Positions 1-7,916 of a stretch of DNA of 13,970 nucleotides are shown here, one piece after another. Source of the DNA: Mageeibacillus sp. UBA5436 (GTDB lineage: Bacteria; Bacillota; Clostridia; Saccharofermentanales; DTU023); NCBI GenBank assembly GCA_002427545.1, contig DIRM01000047.1:1-13970 (forward strand). Reading direction: 5' to 3'. Positions within the stretch are counted from its first letter, which is position 1, and the number at the start of each line of letters is the position of its first letter. A program made the translations under genes and the position numbers. The notes below the pieces were generated by a model. That model searched no databases. It worked only from the letters and a program-made list of their open reading frames with translations, and was not told the origin of the DNA.

Positions 1-847
1 AAGAGGATTATTACCAACATTATCTGATGATCAATACACAGAAATACGTTCTTTTTATTCATTAAAAGGTTTATGGCAAGAAGTATTGTCTCAAAAAGAA
101 ATTAAGCCTTTTGAAAGTCCAGATCCTCATTTATCCAAGCAAGAATTGCTAGGTGGAGGCAGAGATTTATTGCCAGGTATAGTTACAATGGCAAATCAAG
201 GAGTTTTATTTATGGAAGATTTAAATCTATTTAAAACAGAATTAATCCAATCATTAAAAAAACCGATGTCTACTCATTTTGTACAAATAGGAGCTCATAA
301 AAATCAACAATTATACCCTGCAAATTTCTTGCTAATGGCAACGATGCAACCTTGTCCCTGCGGATATTATTTTGAAGAAGATAAACGTTGTATATGTAAA
401 AATAATGAAATTATAAATTATAAGAAAAAAATAATAAATACTATATTAAACCAATTCCAAGTAGAAATTATATTAAAAGAATATCCACGTGCAAAAATTG
501 GAAATCATATATTTAGGGATAATTTAAAATTAGAAGAAGCGAAAAAAATCGAAGAACGTATATTTGTAGCCAGAAGCTTGCAAGCCTCTAGATGCCAAGC
601 GTTTAATATAAAAACATCCTATAATTCTCAAATCAAATCACCAGATTTGATAGATTTATTCCGGCTTTCTCAAAAAACTTTGAATCAATTTGAACAAGAG
701 TTAAAGGCACAATTCTTGACGAATGATTTTTATCAAAATTTAATCCGAGTTGCTAGAACAATTGCTGATTTAAGTAATAAAACCGATATCAATATAGAAC
801 ATTTACAAGAGGCCTTTACAGTAAGAATAAAGCCCGATCTATACTAA
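1..847 (+). CDS. ComM/YifB-like AAA+ ATPase (Mg-chelatase subunit I family), 3' part, catalytic residues degenerate
   Basis: The reading frame is open from base 2 (codons at 2, 5, 8...) to TAA at 845-847, about 281 residues, with the 5' end outside the window. ComM is a hexameric helicase that drives branch migration during natural transformation; YifB-type homologues are common in Clostridia. Recognisable pieces (numbered from the TTG at 86, which is internal, not the start) are the post-Walker-A stretch RGLLPTLSDDQ (2-34), LLGGG (21-25), GVLFMEDLNLF (39-49), the cysteine motif CPCGYY...CIC (90-104) and VARTIADL (222-229) near the C terminus. The family consensus is VLFLDEL, MNPCPCG, LLDRID and SxRxY. 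Here these read VLFMEDL, MQPCPCG, ILNQFQ and TNDFY, so the Walker B, sensor 1, arginine-finger and sensor 2 positions are all changed. Walker A lies just upstream and is unseen. Family assignment is firm; active ATPase function is doubtful. dprA follows after 61 bases. Confidence 0.85.
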   Translation, partial: RGLLPTLSDDQYTEIRSFYSLKGLWQEVLSQKEIKPFESPDPHLSKQELLGGGRDLLPGIVTMANQGVLFMEDLNLFKTELIQSLKKPMSTHFVQIGAHKNQQLYPANFLLMATMQPCPCGYYFEEDKRCICKNNEIINYKKKIINTILNQFQVEIILKEYPRAKIGNHIFRDNLKLEEAKKIEERIFVARSLQASRCQAFNIKTSYNSQIKSPDLIDLFRLSQKTLNQFEQELKAQFLTNDFYQNLIRVARTIADLSNKTDINIEHLQEAFTVRIKPDLY

Positions 848-896
848 TGAATAATCTTAGTCATTCTCATTAATATAAATAAAAATTGTATGAATT

Positions 897-901
897 AAGG
901 A
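897..901 (+). promoter_or_regulatory. Shine-Dalgarno of dprA
   Basis: AAGGA lies 7 bases before the ATG at 909 and supports that start. I saw no convincing promoter in the 61-base gap after the ComM-like gene. A TATAAA occurs at 874-879 but has no -35 element at the right distance, so co-transcription with the upstream gene is likely. Confidence 0.6.
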
Positions 902-908
902 TAAAGCA

Positions 909-1943
909 ATGGCGTATTTATTTAATCAAAGCTGGCGTACATTATTAGATTTTTTTGATAAAAATAAAATGTCGCGTTTAAGTCAACAAAATTGGCTGCA
1001 GAAATTTGCTTCCACTGAAGAAATGTTTAAGTTAGTTAAAAAATCAGATTTGAAAAAATATCCTCTAGAGGTTTCTAATGATAAGAAAAAAATTCGTGTC
1101 ATAACTCTTTTAGATAAAGACTATCCTCAACTTTTGCAACAAATTGAAAATCCTCCTGTTTTTATTTATTTGCTTGGCAAAGATCTAAATTATCGAGAAA
1201 ATTTAACGATTAGTGTTATTGGATCAAGACATCCCACAGCATATGGTGAAAAAGTTACAAATCTAATTATTGATTATTTTACGCATCCTGATATTACTAT
1301 TATTAGTGGTATGGCAATAGGTATTGATTCCATAGCTCAAAAAAGAGCCTTGCAAAAGAACATGAATTCCATAGCTGTATTAGGTTCAGGTCCAGATGTT
1401 TGTTATCCTAAATCAGAATATAGACTTTATCAAGATTTAATTGAAAAAGGTAGTATCATCAGTGAATATCCTCCAGGTACACAGCCTTTGCGTTATCACT
1501 TTCCTATGCGTAATCGCATTATTAGCGGCCTATCTAAACAATTAATTGTTTCTGAAGCGGGGCGAAAAAGTGGCACAATGTTTACGGCACAATCGGCTTT
1601 AGAACAGGGTAGAGATGTTTATGCTATTCCAGGCTCAATTTTTATGAAGGAAAGTCAAGGATGTCATCAATTAATTAATGATGGGGCAAAAATAATAATG
1701 AATTTAGAAGATATGAGTCAGATATCTCAAGAGATTCTTCATTCACTTGGGCAGGAGGATTTATTAATGATTCATTTGATCAATCAATTTCGTCCAGATT
1801 TTGATCAATTACAAAAATTAACAAAGTATTCAATTTCAAATATTTTAATAAGATTAGGAAAATTAGAAAGTTTAACCTTGATTGAACAAAAAAATGGTAA
1901 TTATTATTTAACTCAAAATGGTTTTAATTATATTAAACATTAA
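909..1943 (+). CDS. dprA: DNA processing protein DprA (Smf)
   Basis: DprA binds incoming single-stranded DNA in the cytoplasm during transformation, protects it and loads RecA. The 344-residue protein has the full layout. A small helical N-terminal region (about 1-70) is followed by the Rossmann-like DprA fold, with VIGSRHPTAYG (103-113), SGMAIGID (133-140), VLGSGPDVCYP (157-167), FPMRNRIISGLS (198-209), VSEAGRKSGTMFTA (214-227) and AIPGS (239-243). A C-terminal winged-helix-like segment spans about 285-335. R107 of the GSR motif and the RNRIISGLS loop, both linked to DNA binding in the family, are present. One oddity is Q144 in GIDSIAQ, where the family usually has His (GIDxxAH). DprA is also widespread in bacteria not known to be transformable, so its presence does not prove competence. 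It sits between the ComM-like gene and topA, the usual Bacillota order. Confidence 0.96.
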   Translation: MAYLFNQSWRTLLDFFDKNKMSRLSQQNWLQKFASTEEMFKLVKKSDLKKYPLEVSNDKKKIRVITLLDKDYPQLLQQIENPPVFIYLLGKDLNYRENLTISVIGSRHPTAYGEKVTNLIIDYFTHPDITIISGMAIGIDSIAQKRALQKNMNSIAVLGSGPDVCYPKSEYRLYQDLIEKGSIISEYPPGTQPLRYHFPMRNRIISGLSKQLIVSEAGRKSGTMFTAQSALEQGRDVYAIPGSIFMKESQGCHQLINDGAKIIMNLEDMSQISQEILHSLGQEDLLMIHLINQFRPDFDQLQKLTKYSISNILIRLGKLESLTLIEQKNGNYYLTQNGFNYIKH

Positions 1944-1983
1944 TAAACTTTAAAAATATAGATCAACACAATTAAACAATCTT

Positions 1984-2012
1984 TTGACAGGCTTTGAATT
2001 ATCTTGTATATA
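1984..2012 (+). promoter_or_regulatory. Probable sigma-A promoter of the topA-trmFO-queA-tgt-yajC run
   Basis: There is a perfect -35 TTGACA at 1984-1989, a 17-base spacer, and -10 TATATA at 2007-2012 (4 of 6 to consensus). Transcription would begin near 2019, about 25 bases before the topA ATG. It lies in the 100-base gap after dprA, the longest non-coding gap of the window. No terminator hairpin is visible at the end of dprA, so read-through from dprA could also contribute. Confidence 0.6.
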
Positions 2013-2032
2013 TGTTAAATGAAATCAAAAAA

Positions 2033-2038
2033 GTGAGG
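2033..2038 (+). promoter_or_regulatory. Shine-Dalgarno of topA
   Basis: GTGAGG ends 5 bases before the topA ATG at 2044. The protein begins with the expected MGKTLVVVESPAKA, so the start is well supported. Confidence 0.6.
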
Positions 2039-2043
2039 CAAGC

Positions 2044-4254
2044 ATGGGAAAAACACTGGTTGTAGTTGAATCTCCAGCAAAAGCAAAAACAATAGGACGT
2101 TATTTAGGTCCGCAATATAAAGTAACAGCATCAGTAGGTCACATTAGAGATTTACCAGCATCATCCATTGGTGTTGATGTTAAGAATGATTTCAAACCTC
2201 GTTATATTACGATGCGAGGCAAAGAAAAAGTGATTAAAGAAATCAAACAATTAAAAGAGGACAGTGACCAAGTTTTACTCGCAACTGACCCGGATAGGGA
2301 AGGTGAAGCAATAGCTTGGCATTTAGCTCAAACTTTAAAAATGGATGAAAATTCAAATTGTCGAATTTCTTTTAATGAAATCACAAAGAATTCGGTGCAA
2401 GAATCTTTAGAAAATCCGCATCCAATTGATATGGATTTGGTCAATGCTCAACAAGCAAGAAGAATTTTAGATCGCTTAGTAGGTTATGAACTGAGTCCTT
2501 TATTATGGAAAAAAATCAGAAAAGGATTATCCGCTGGCCGTGTACAAAGTGTTACCACAAAAATAATTGTGGATAGAGAAAGAGAAATAAAAGCTTTTAA
2601 ACCAGAAGAATATTGGCTTTTAACTGCTTATCTAAAAAAGCAAAAAACAGATCCAGCTTTTCGTGTGCGCTATCATGGCGATAAGATTTCTGGAAAAATA
2701 AAAAAAATCAAATTAAATAATGAAGATCGAGTTAATGAATTAATATTAGATCTTAAAGATGCAAAATATATTGTTGATAAGATAACAAAAAAAGTCTCTA
2801 AAAGAGCATCAAAACCGCCTTATACGACATCTACTTTACAGCAAGAGGCATCAAGAAAATTGGGATTTAGCTCATCCAGAACGATGCGTATTGCGCAGCA
2901 ATTATATGAAGGTGTTAATTTGAGCAGTTCTGGTCAAACTTCATTAATTACCTATTTAAGAACGGATTCAGTCAGAATTTCACCAGAAGCTATTACATCT
3001 GCTAGAAATTATATAAAGAATACTTTTGGTACAGAATATTTGCCTGAAAAGGCACGTTATTTTAAAAATAAAAAAGATGCACAAAATGCACATGAATGTA
3101 TTAGACCGACTCATTTTGATTTAAGTCCAATAAAAATAAAGGAACAATTAAGCAATGAGCAGTTTCGTTTATATCAATTAATATGGAACAAATTTATCGC
3201 TTCACAAATGGCTGCAGCTGTTTATGATACGGTTGCTGCAGACATCAATGCCAATGATCATATTTTTAAAGCGCGTGGGGAGAATTTGAAATTTCCTGGT
3301 TGGCTAAAACAATATGGTATTGAAGTTGAAGATCAAAAAGAAGATTCGGATGAACTTGATAAAGAACAATTACCCGATTTAGCTAAAAATGATGAACTTT
3401 TATTTGAGAGACTTGAACCGGAACAAAAATTTACAACCCCACCACCGAGATATACAGAAGCTAGTTTGATTCGCGTTTTAGAAGAACTTGGCATTGGTAG
3501 ACCGTCTACCTATGCACCAACGGTGTACACTATTTTAGCTAGAAAATATGTTGAAAAAGATGGACGTTCTTTATATCCGACCGAATTAGGCTTTTTAGTA
3601 ACAGAACTTTTAGAGGAAAATTTTACTCGAATTGTCGAAACAGATTTTACCGCTAATATGGAAGAACAACTCGATGATGTAGAAGAAGGAAAAAAGAATT
3701 GGATAGAATTATTAAAACAATTCTATCCCGATTTTCATCAATCTGTTTTAGAAGCAGAAAAGACTATAGAAAAAGTCGAAATACCAGAAGTACCGATTAA
3801 TGAAAAATGTCCAGAATGCAATGAAGGTGATTTGATTATAAAAGAAGGACGTTATGGTAAATTCATTGCCTGTAATCGTTATCCAGATTGTAAATATACG
3901 AGACCTATTGAAATTGTGGTAGAAGATGGAAAATGTCCAAAATGTGGTTCGGGAATTTTGGAGAAAACAACAAAAAAAAGAAGATCCTCTAAATTTTATG
4001 TTTGTGATAAAAAGATAGATCCCAATTGTGATTTTATTAGCTGGGATATACCACTTGATAAAAAATGTGATATTTGTGGTTCTTATAAAGTTAAAAAGAA
4101 ATTTCGTGGTAGATTTTATGAAAAATGCAGTAATCCAGACTGCGAAAGTAATCAAAGAAAAAAAACTGATTCAAAAACTAAATCTGGCTCGGATATTTCA
4201 AAAAAGAGTAAAAAGATCGATATAAAAGAATCCTCTCAAGAGACAAAAGAATGA
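2044..4254 (+). CDS. topA: DNA topoisomerase I (type IA)
   Basis: TopA relaxes negative supercoils by a transient 5'-phosphotyrosine nick, balancing gyrase behind RNA polymerase. The 736-residue protein is full length. The N-terminal Toprim domain has E9 in VVVESPAKA and the metal-binding TDPDREGE (81-88, with D82, D84, E86). The central gate domains include GLSAGRVQSV (161-170), and the catalytic tyrosine is Y304 in SLITYLRTDSVRIS. GIGRPSTYAPT (484-493) is a further family motif. Three C-terminal tetracysteine zinc ribbons follow: C589/C592/C610/C616, C631/C634/C654/C662 and C675/C678/C695/C700. A Lys/Ser-rich tail (about 705-736) follows, which probably adds non-specific DNA affinity. A small variation is NAHECIRPT (348-356), where family members usually have AHEAIRPT. 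Its TGA stop overlaps the trmFO ATG in ATGA, which suggests translational coupling. Confidence 0.98.
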   Translation: MGKTLVVVESPAKAKTIGRYLGPQYKVTASVGHIRDLPASSIGVDVKNDFKPRYITMRGKEKVIKEIKQLKEDSDQVLLATDPDREGEAIAWHLAQTLKMDENSNCRISFNEITKNSVQESLENPHPIDMDLVNAQQARRILDRLVGYELSPLLWKKIRKGLSAGRVQSVTTKIIVDREREIKAFKPEEYWLLTAYLKKQKTDPAFRVRYHGDKISGKIKKIKLNNEDRVNELILDLKDAKYIVDKITKKVSKRASKPPYTTSTLQQEASRKLGFSSSRTMRIAQQLYEGVNLSSSGQTSLITYLRTDSVRISPEAITSARNYIKNTFGTEYLPEKARYFKNKKDAQNAHECIRPTHFDLSPIKIKEQLSNEQFRLYQLIWNKFIASQMAAAVYDTVAADINANDHIFKARGENLKFPGWLKQYGIEVEDQKEDSDELDKEQLPDLAKNDELLFERLEPEQKFTTPPPRYTEASLIRVLEELGIGRPSTYAPTVYTILARKYVEKDGRSLYPTELGFLVTELLEENFTRIVETDFTANMEEQLDDVEEGKKNWIELLKQFYPDFHQSVLEAEKTIEKVEIPEVPINEKCPECNEGDLIIKEGRYGKFIACNRYPDCKYTRPIEIVVEDGKCPKCGSGILEKTTKKRRSSKFYVCDKKIDPNCDFISWDIPLDKKCDICGSYKVKKKFRGRFYEKCSNPDCESNQRKKTDSKTKSGSDISKKSKKIDIKESSQETKE

Positions 4255-5663
4255 AAAACATTTATGTGATTGGAGCTGGTTTGGCTGGCTCAGAAGCCGC
4301 TTTTCAAATTGCTGAAGCTGGTTTACCGGTTACATTGTACGAAATGAAACCGCAAAAATATTCTCCTGCTCATCATTCTCCTTATTTTGCTGAATTAGTT
4401 TGCAGCAATTCTTTACGTTCAAACTTATTAGAGAATGCAGTTGGTGTACTTAAACAAGAATTACGTTATCAAAAATCTTTAATTATGGCTTCTGCGGACA
4501 TGCATCATGTTCCTGCAGGCGGTGCATTGGCAGTGGATAGAGATGGGTTTGCTAATACAATTACAGAAACTTTAAAGAATCATCCTCTCATAACAGTTAA
4601 AAATGAAGAAATAAAAAATCTAAATAAATTTAATCTACAAGAGGATTATGTTTTAATTGCAACTGGGCCTTTGACTTCAGAGGATCTATTTCAAGCATTA
4701 AAATCTTTTTTAGATGAAGAAGATCTTTATTTTTTTGATGCTGTGGCACCTATTATAGAATCAGAAAGTATCGATTCGAACATTACTTTTCGTGCTTCAC
4801 GTTATGATAAAGGAGAAGGAGAATATATTAATTGTCCTTTTTCCAAAGAAGAATATGAACAATTTTATGAAGAATTAGTTCATGCGGAAACTGTACCCAT
4901 TAATGAAGTTGATGATTTAAAATTATTTCAAGGCTGCATGCCAATTGAGGAAATTGCAAGGCAAGGAAAAGAAACTTTATTATTTGGACCATTAAAACCA
5001 GTAGGTTTAATTGATCCTCGTACCGGCAAACAACCTTATGCAGTAGTTCAATTGAGACAAGATAATCATGCTGCTTCGCTTTTTAACTTAGTTGGTTTTC
5101 AAACGCGTTTAAAATGGAATGAACAAAAACGTGTTTTCCATTTGATACCAGGATTAGAAAATGCTGTTTTTGAGCGATATGGAGTAATGCATCGAAATAC
5201 TTATATTAATTCTCCCAATCATTTGAACCTAGGTTATCAACATAAAGTCTATGAACACCTTTATTTTGCTGGTCAAATTACTGGTGTTGAAGGTTATGTT
5301 GAATCTGTTGGTTCTGGTTTAGTTGCTGCAAAAACTTTGATTAATCATATTAAACAAGAAAAACAACAAAATTATACTGAACAACTTTACTTAAATCCAG
5401 AAACCATGCTGGGTGGTTTAGCCCATTATGTCATATCAGCTGATAGTAATCATTTTCAACCTATGAATGCAAATTTTGGCTTAGTACCTGAATTGAAAAG
5501 CTCAGAAAGAAATCTTTTAAAGCAAAAATTTAAAATAGAAGAAAAAGGTAGAAGAGGTAGACGTTTAGTTTATTCTTATCGTGCTTTAAGTCATTATCCA
5601 GAATGGATGTCTGAGAATAATTATAAATTTGAAAATCAAATAAATGAAATAGAACCGAGATAA
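4251..5663 (+). CDS. trmFO: Methylenetetrahydrofolate-tRNA-(uracil-5-)-methyltransferase TrmFO
   Basis: TrmFO is an FAD- and folate-dependent enzyme that makes 5-methyluridine at tRNA position 54 (T-loop), using 5,10-methylene-THF rather than SAM. The 470 residues begin with the FAD-binding GAGLAGSEAA (8-17). C51 in ELVCSNSLRSN and C229 in FQGCMPIEE match the two cysteines implicated in catalysis in the Bacillus subtilis enzyme (C53 and C226). GPLKPVGLIDPRTGKQPYAVVQLRQD (246-271) and the C-terminal FAGQITGVEGYVESVGSG (339-356) are highly conserved family blocks. Length is slightly above the usual 435-450 residues. The start overlaps topA by 4 bases and has only a weak purine-rich ribosome site (AAGAGA), which fits coupling to topA translation. 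The enzyme is typical of Bacillota and absent from E. coli, which uses TrmA. Confidence 0.97.
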   Translation: MKNIYVIGAGLAGSEAAFQIAEAGLPVTLYEMKPQKYSPAHHSPYFAELVCSNSLRSNLLENAVGVLKQELRYQKSLIMASADMHHVPAGGALAVDRDGFANTITETLKNHPLITVKNEEIKNLNKFNLQEDYVLIATGPLTSEDLFQALKSFLDEEDLYFFDAVAPIIESESIDSNITFRASRYDKGEGEYINCPFSKEEYEQFYEELVHAETVPINEVDDLKLFQGCMPIEEIARQGKETLLFGPLKPVGLIDPRTGKQPYAVVQLRQDNHAASLFNLVGFQTRLKWNEQKRVFHLIPGLENAVFERYGVMHRNTYINSPNHLNLGYQHKVYEHLYFAGQITGVEGYVESVGSGLVAAKTLINHIKQEKQQNYTEQLYLNPETMLGGLAHYVISADSNHFQPMNANFGLVPELKSSERNLLKQKFKIEEKGRRGRRLVYSYRALSHYPEWMSENNYKFENQINEIEPR

Positions 5664-5666
5664 ATA

Positions 5667-6695
5667 ATGAAAAAAAGTGATTTTTATTATGATTTGCCAC
5701 ATGAATTAATTGCACAACATCCAAGTGAAAAAAGAGATTTAAGTCGTTTAATGGTTTTAAAACCAGACCATACTATTGAAGACAAAATATTTCACGATAT
5801 TGTCGATTATCTTAATCCAGGGGATTGTTTAGTTATTAATAATACTAAAGTAATTCCAGCTAGATTATTAGGCCATAGAAAAGATACAGGTTCTCCTGTC
5901 GAGTTTTTATTATTAAAGGAATTACCAGAAAAAAAATACGAAGTTATGGTTAGGCCTGGAAAAAAATGTAAAGTAGGTCATACAATTGAATTTTTAAAAG
6001 ATACCCTAGAGGCAGATATTATTGAAGTCTGCGCTAATGGTAATCGAATCGTTCAATATAAATATGAAGGCATTTGGCAAGAAATTCTGGCTAATTTAGG
6101 CGAAATGCCATTACCGCCCTATATAACCGAAAAGTTAGAAGATAAAAACCGTTATCAAACGATATATGCTAAATATGATGGTTCTGCGGCAGCTCCAACA
6201 GCTGGTTTACATTTTACTCAAGAATTATTGCAACAAATCAAACAAAAAGGCATTGAAATTGCAGAAATAACTTTACATGTAGGGATTGGCACATTCAGAC
6301 CTGTAAAAGAAGAGAATATAGAAGAGCATTTTATGCATTCTGAATTTTATCATATTGATCAAGAAACAGCAGAATTAATTAATCAATGTAAAGCTAATCA
6401 TGGTAGAATTATAGCTGTTGGGACTACAAGCTGCCGCGTATTAGAAACAGTAGCTGATCCCAAAACAGGTTTATTAAAAGCTAGCCAAGGAAATACAGAT
6501 ATATTTATTTATCCAGGTTATAAATTTAAAATTTTAGATGGTCTTATTACAAATTTTCATTTGCCAGAATCAACTTTATTAATGCTGGTTTCAGCATTGT
6601 ATGGAAAAGAAAGTATTTTAAAAGCCTATCAACACGCTATACAAGAGAATTATCGCTTTTTTAGTTTTGGTGATGCCATGTTTATCATGCCATAA
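5667..6695 (+). CDS. queA: S-adenosylmethionine:tRNA ribosyltransferase-isomerase QueA
   Basis: QueA transfers and isomerises the ribose of SAM onto preQ1 at position 34 of tRNAs for Tyr, His, Asn and Asp, giving epoxyqueuosine. The 342 residues carry the family motifs DFYYDLPHELIAQHP (5-19), VINNTKVIPARL (56-67), RYQTIYA (162-168), AAPTAGLHFT (175-184), LHVGIGTFRPV (203-213), VGTTSCRVLE (251-260), FIYPGYKF (280-287) and TNFHLPESTLLMLVSA (295-310). Its length is standard. The ATG lies 3 bases after the trmFO stop, and the ribosome site would be inside the trmFO end, where only GAGA is visible. tgt follows, so the Q34-insertion enzyme and the next pathway enzyme are adjacent. No preQ1 synthesis genes are in the window, so the base may be made elsewhere on the chromosome or salvaged. 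Confidence 0.97.
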   Translation: MKKSDFYYDLPHELIAQHPSEKRDLSRLMVLKPDHTIEDKIFHDIVDYLNPGDCLVINNTKVIPARLLGHRKDTGSPVEFLLLKELPEKKYEVMVRPGKKCKVGHTIEFLKDTLEADIIEVCANGNRIVQYKYEGIWQEILANLGEMPLPPYITEKLEDKNRYQTIYAKYDGSAAAPTAGLHFTQELLQQIKQKGIEIAEITLHVGIGTFRPVKEENIEEHFMHSEFYHIDQETAELINQCKANHGRIIAVGTTSCRVLETVADPKTGLLKASQGNTDIFIYPGYKFKILDGLITNFHLPESTLLMLVSALYGKESILKAYQHAIQENYRFFSFGDAMFIMP

Positions 6696-6732
6696 AGAAC
6701 ATAAACAAAAATATGAGAAAAACATTAAAGAA

Positions 6733-6739
6733 TTGAGGA
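6733..6739 (+). promoter_or_regulatory. Shine-Dalgarno fixing the TTG start of tgt
   Basis: TTGAGGA sits just upstream of the TTG at 6744 (GAGG ends at 6738, then 5 bases). In the same frame there is a TAA at 6726-6728 and no ATG before the conserved FMPVGT motif, so the rare TTG codon is the only reasonable start. Less efficient initiation at TTG could lower Tgt output relative to QueA; that is inference. Confidence 0.7.
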
Positions 6740-6743
6740 TAAA

Positions 6744-7868
6744 TTGAACGCTGTAAATTTTGAATTAAAACATATATGTAAGCAAACAGGTGCCCGTTAT
6801 GGAATTTTGCATACTCCACACGGTGATATTGAAACTCCGATTTTTATGCCAGTAGGGACACAGGCATCCGTTAAAGGTTTGTCACCTGAAGAGTTAAAGT
6901 CTATGCAAGCAACCATCATACTCTCCAATACCTATCATTTATGGATGCGACCTGGAGAAGAAATTATTCGAGAAGCAGGCGGATTGCATCAATTTATGAA
7001 TTGGGATCGACCTATTCTGACTGATAGTGGTGGTTTTCAAGTGTTTAGTTTAGCTGGCGTTAGAAAAATTACAGAAGAAGGAGTTCATTTTCACTCGCAT
7101 ATTGATGGTAGCAAACATTTTCTAACTCCGGAAAAAGCCATTCAAATTCAAGAGGCTTTAGGCTCAGATATCATGATGCAATTAGACGAATGCATACCTT
7201 ATCCAGCAGATAGAGATTATACTAAAAATTCTTTAGAAAGAACCACACGTTGGTTAGAGCGCTGTCTCAATGAACAACATTATCCAGAAAAACAATCAAT
7301 TTTTGGAATTATTCAAGGCGGAATGTTTGCTGATTTAAGAGAGCAGAGTGCAAAAGAAATTATTGCTTTTGATACACCAGGTATTGCTATTGGTGGTCTT
7401 TCAGTAGGAGAATCAAGAGAATTAATGTTGGAAATGTTAGATGTATTAAGGCCACTTTTACCTGAGAACAAACCGCATTATTTGATGGGTGTCGGTACTC
7501 CGGATTATCTATTTGAAGGTGTATTACGAGGTATTGATATGTTTGATTGTGTTTGGCCAACTAGACTTGGTAGAAATGGCGCAGCTGTTACATCAATTGG
7601 ACAAGTGACTGTCAGAAATGCAAAATATGCAAGAGATTTTACTCCTCTGGATCCTAATTGTGATTGTTATACTTGTCAAAATTATTCGAAAGCCTATATT
7701 AGACATTTGATAAAAGCAGATGAAATGTTTGGTTTACGCTTAACCTCTTATCACAATCTCTATTTTTTAATTTCTTTAATGCATAAAATACGGGAAGCTA
7801 TTCAAAATGATTGCTTAGGTGATTTTTATCAAGATTTTAAAAAAATGTTTGATTCTGATAGGAGATAA
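6744..7868 (+). CDS. tgt: Queuine/preQ1 tRNA-guanine transglycosylase
   Basis: Tgt exchanges guanine 34 of GUN-anticodon tRNAs for preQ1, the step before QueA. The 374-residue TIM-barrel protein has the substrate-pocket aspartate D94 in LTDSGGFQVF, GIIQGGMF (188-195), AIGGLSVGE (215-223), YLMGVGTP (246-253) and the nucleophile D268 in FDCVWPTRLGRNG. The zinc site is C306, C308, C311 and H337. The spacings C306-to-H337 (31) and D268-to-C306 (38) equal those of the Zymomonas mobilis enzyme (C318/H349, D280). The start is the TTG at 6744. The 48-base gap after queA contains no clear promoter or terminator, so it is probably in one transcript with queA and yajC. Confidence 0.97.
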   Translation: MNAVNFELKHICKQTGARYGILHTPHGDIETPIFMPVGTQASVKGLSPEELKSMQATIILSNTYHLWMRPGEEIIREAGGLHQFMNWDRPILTDSGGFQVFSLAGVRKITEEGVHFHSHIDGSKHFLTPEKAIQIQEALGSDIMMQLDECIPYPADRDYTKNSLERTTRWLERCLNEQHYPEKQSIFGIIQGGMFADLREQSAKEIIAFDTPGIAIGGLSVGESRELMLEMLDVLRPLLPENKPHYLMGVGTPDYLFEGVLRGIDMFDCVWPTRLGRNGAAVTSIGQVTVRNAKYARDFTPLDPNCDCYTCQNYSKAYIRHLIKADEMFGLRLTSYHNLYFLISLMHKIREAIQNDCLGDFYQDFKKMFDSDRR

Positions 7869-7903
7869 TGGTAATATTTTAAGACTGCTTAAGAATTTCT
7901 CAA

Positions 7904-7910
7904 AAAGGAG
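7904..7910 (+). promoter_or_regulatory. Shine-Dalgarno of yajC
   Basis: AAAGGAG ends 6 bases before the ATG at 7917. It is a near-ideal ribosome binding site and suggests strong translation of yajC compared with the weakly initiated genes before it. Confidence 0.7.
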
Positions 7911-7916
7911 ATTATA

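Noticed and set aside
86..88. TTG as the start of the first gene
   Set aside because: The same frame is open to the left edge and encodes ComM-family sequence (RGLLPTLSDDQ) before it, so the gene is cut by the window rather than starting here.
3748..4155. Open frame on the minus strand within topA
   Set aside because: It is antisense to the zinc-ribbon region, gives a Phe/Ile/Thr-rich low-complexity translation and resembles no known protein; it results from Lys/Glu-rich, stop-poor coding on the other strand.
4028..4225. Small overlapping plus-strand frame in the topA tail
   Set aside because: The real topA frame has conserved cysteines throughout this stretch; the alternative has no motif and no distinct ribosome site.
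7879..7893. Short TTAAG/CTTAA inverted repeat between tgt and yajC as a terminator
   Set aside because: The stem is only 5 base pairs with no T-run, and it is followed by a strong yajC ribosome site; chance is likely in AT-rich DNA.
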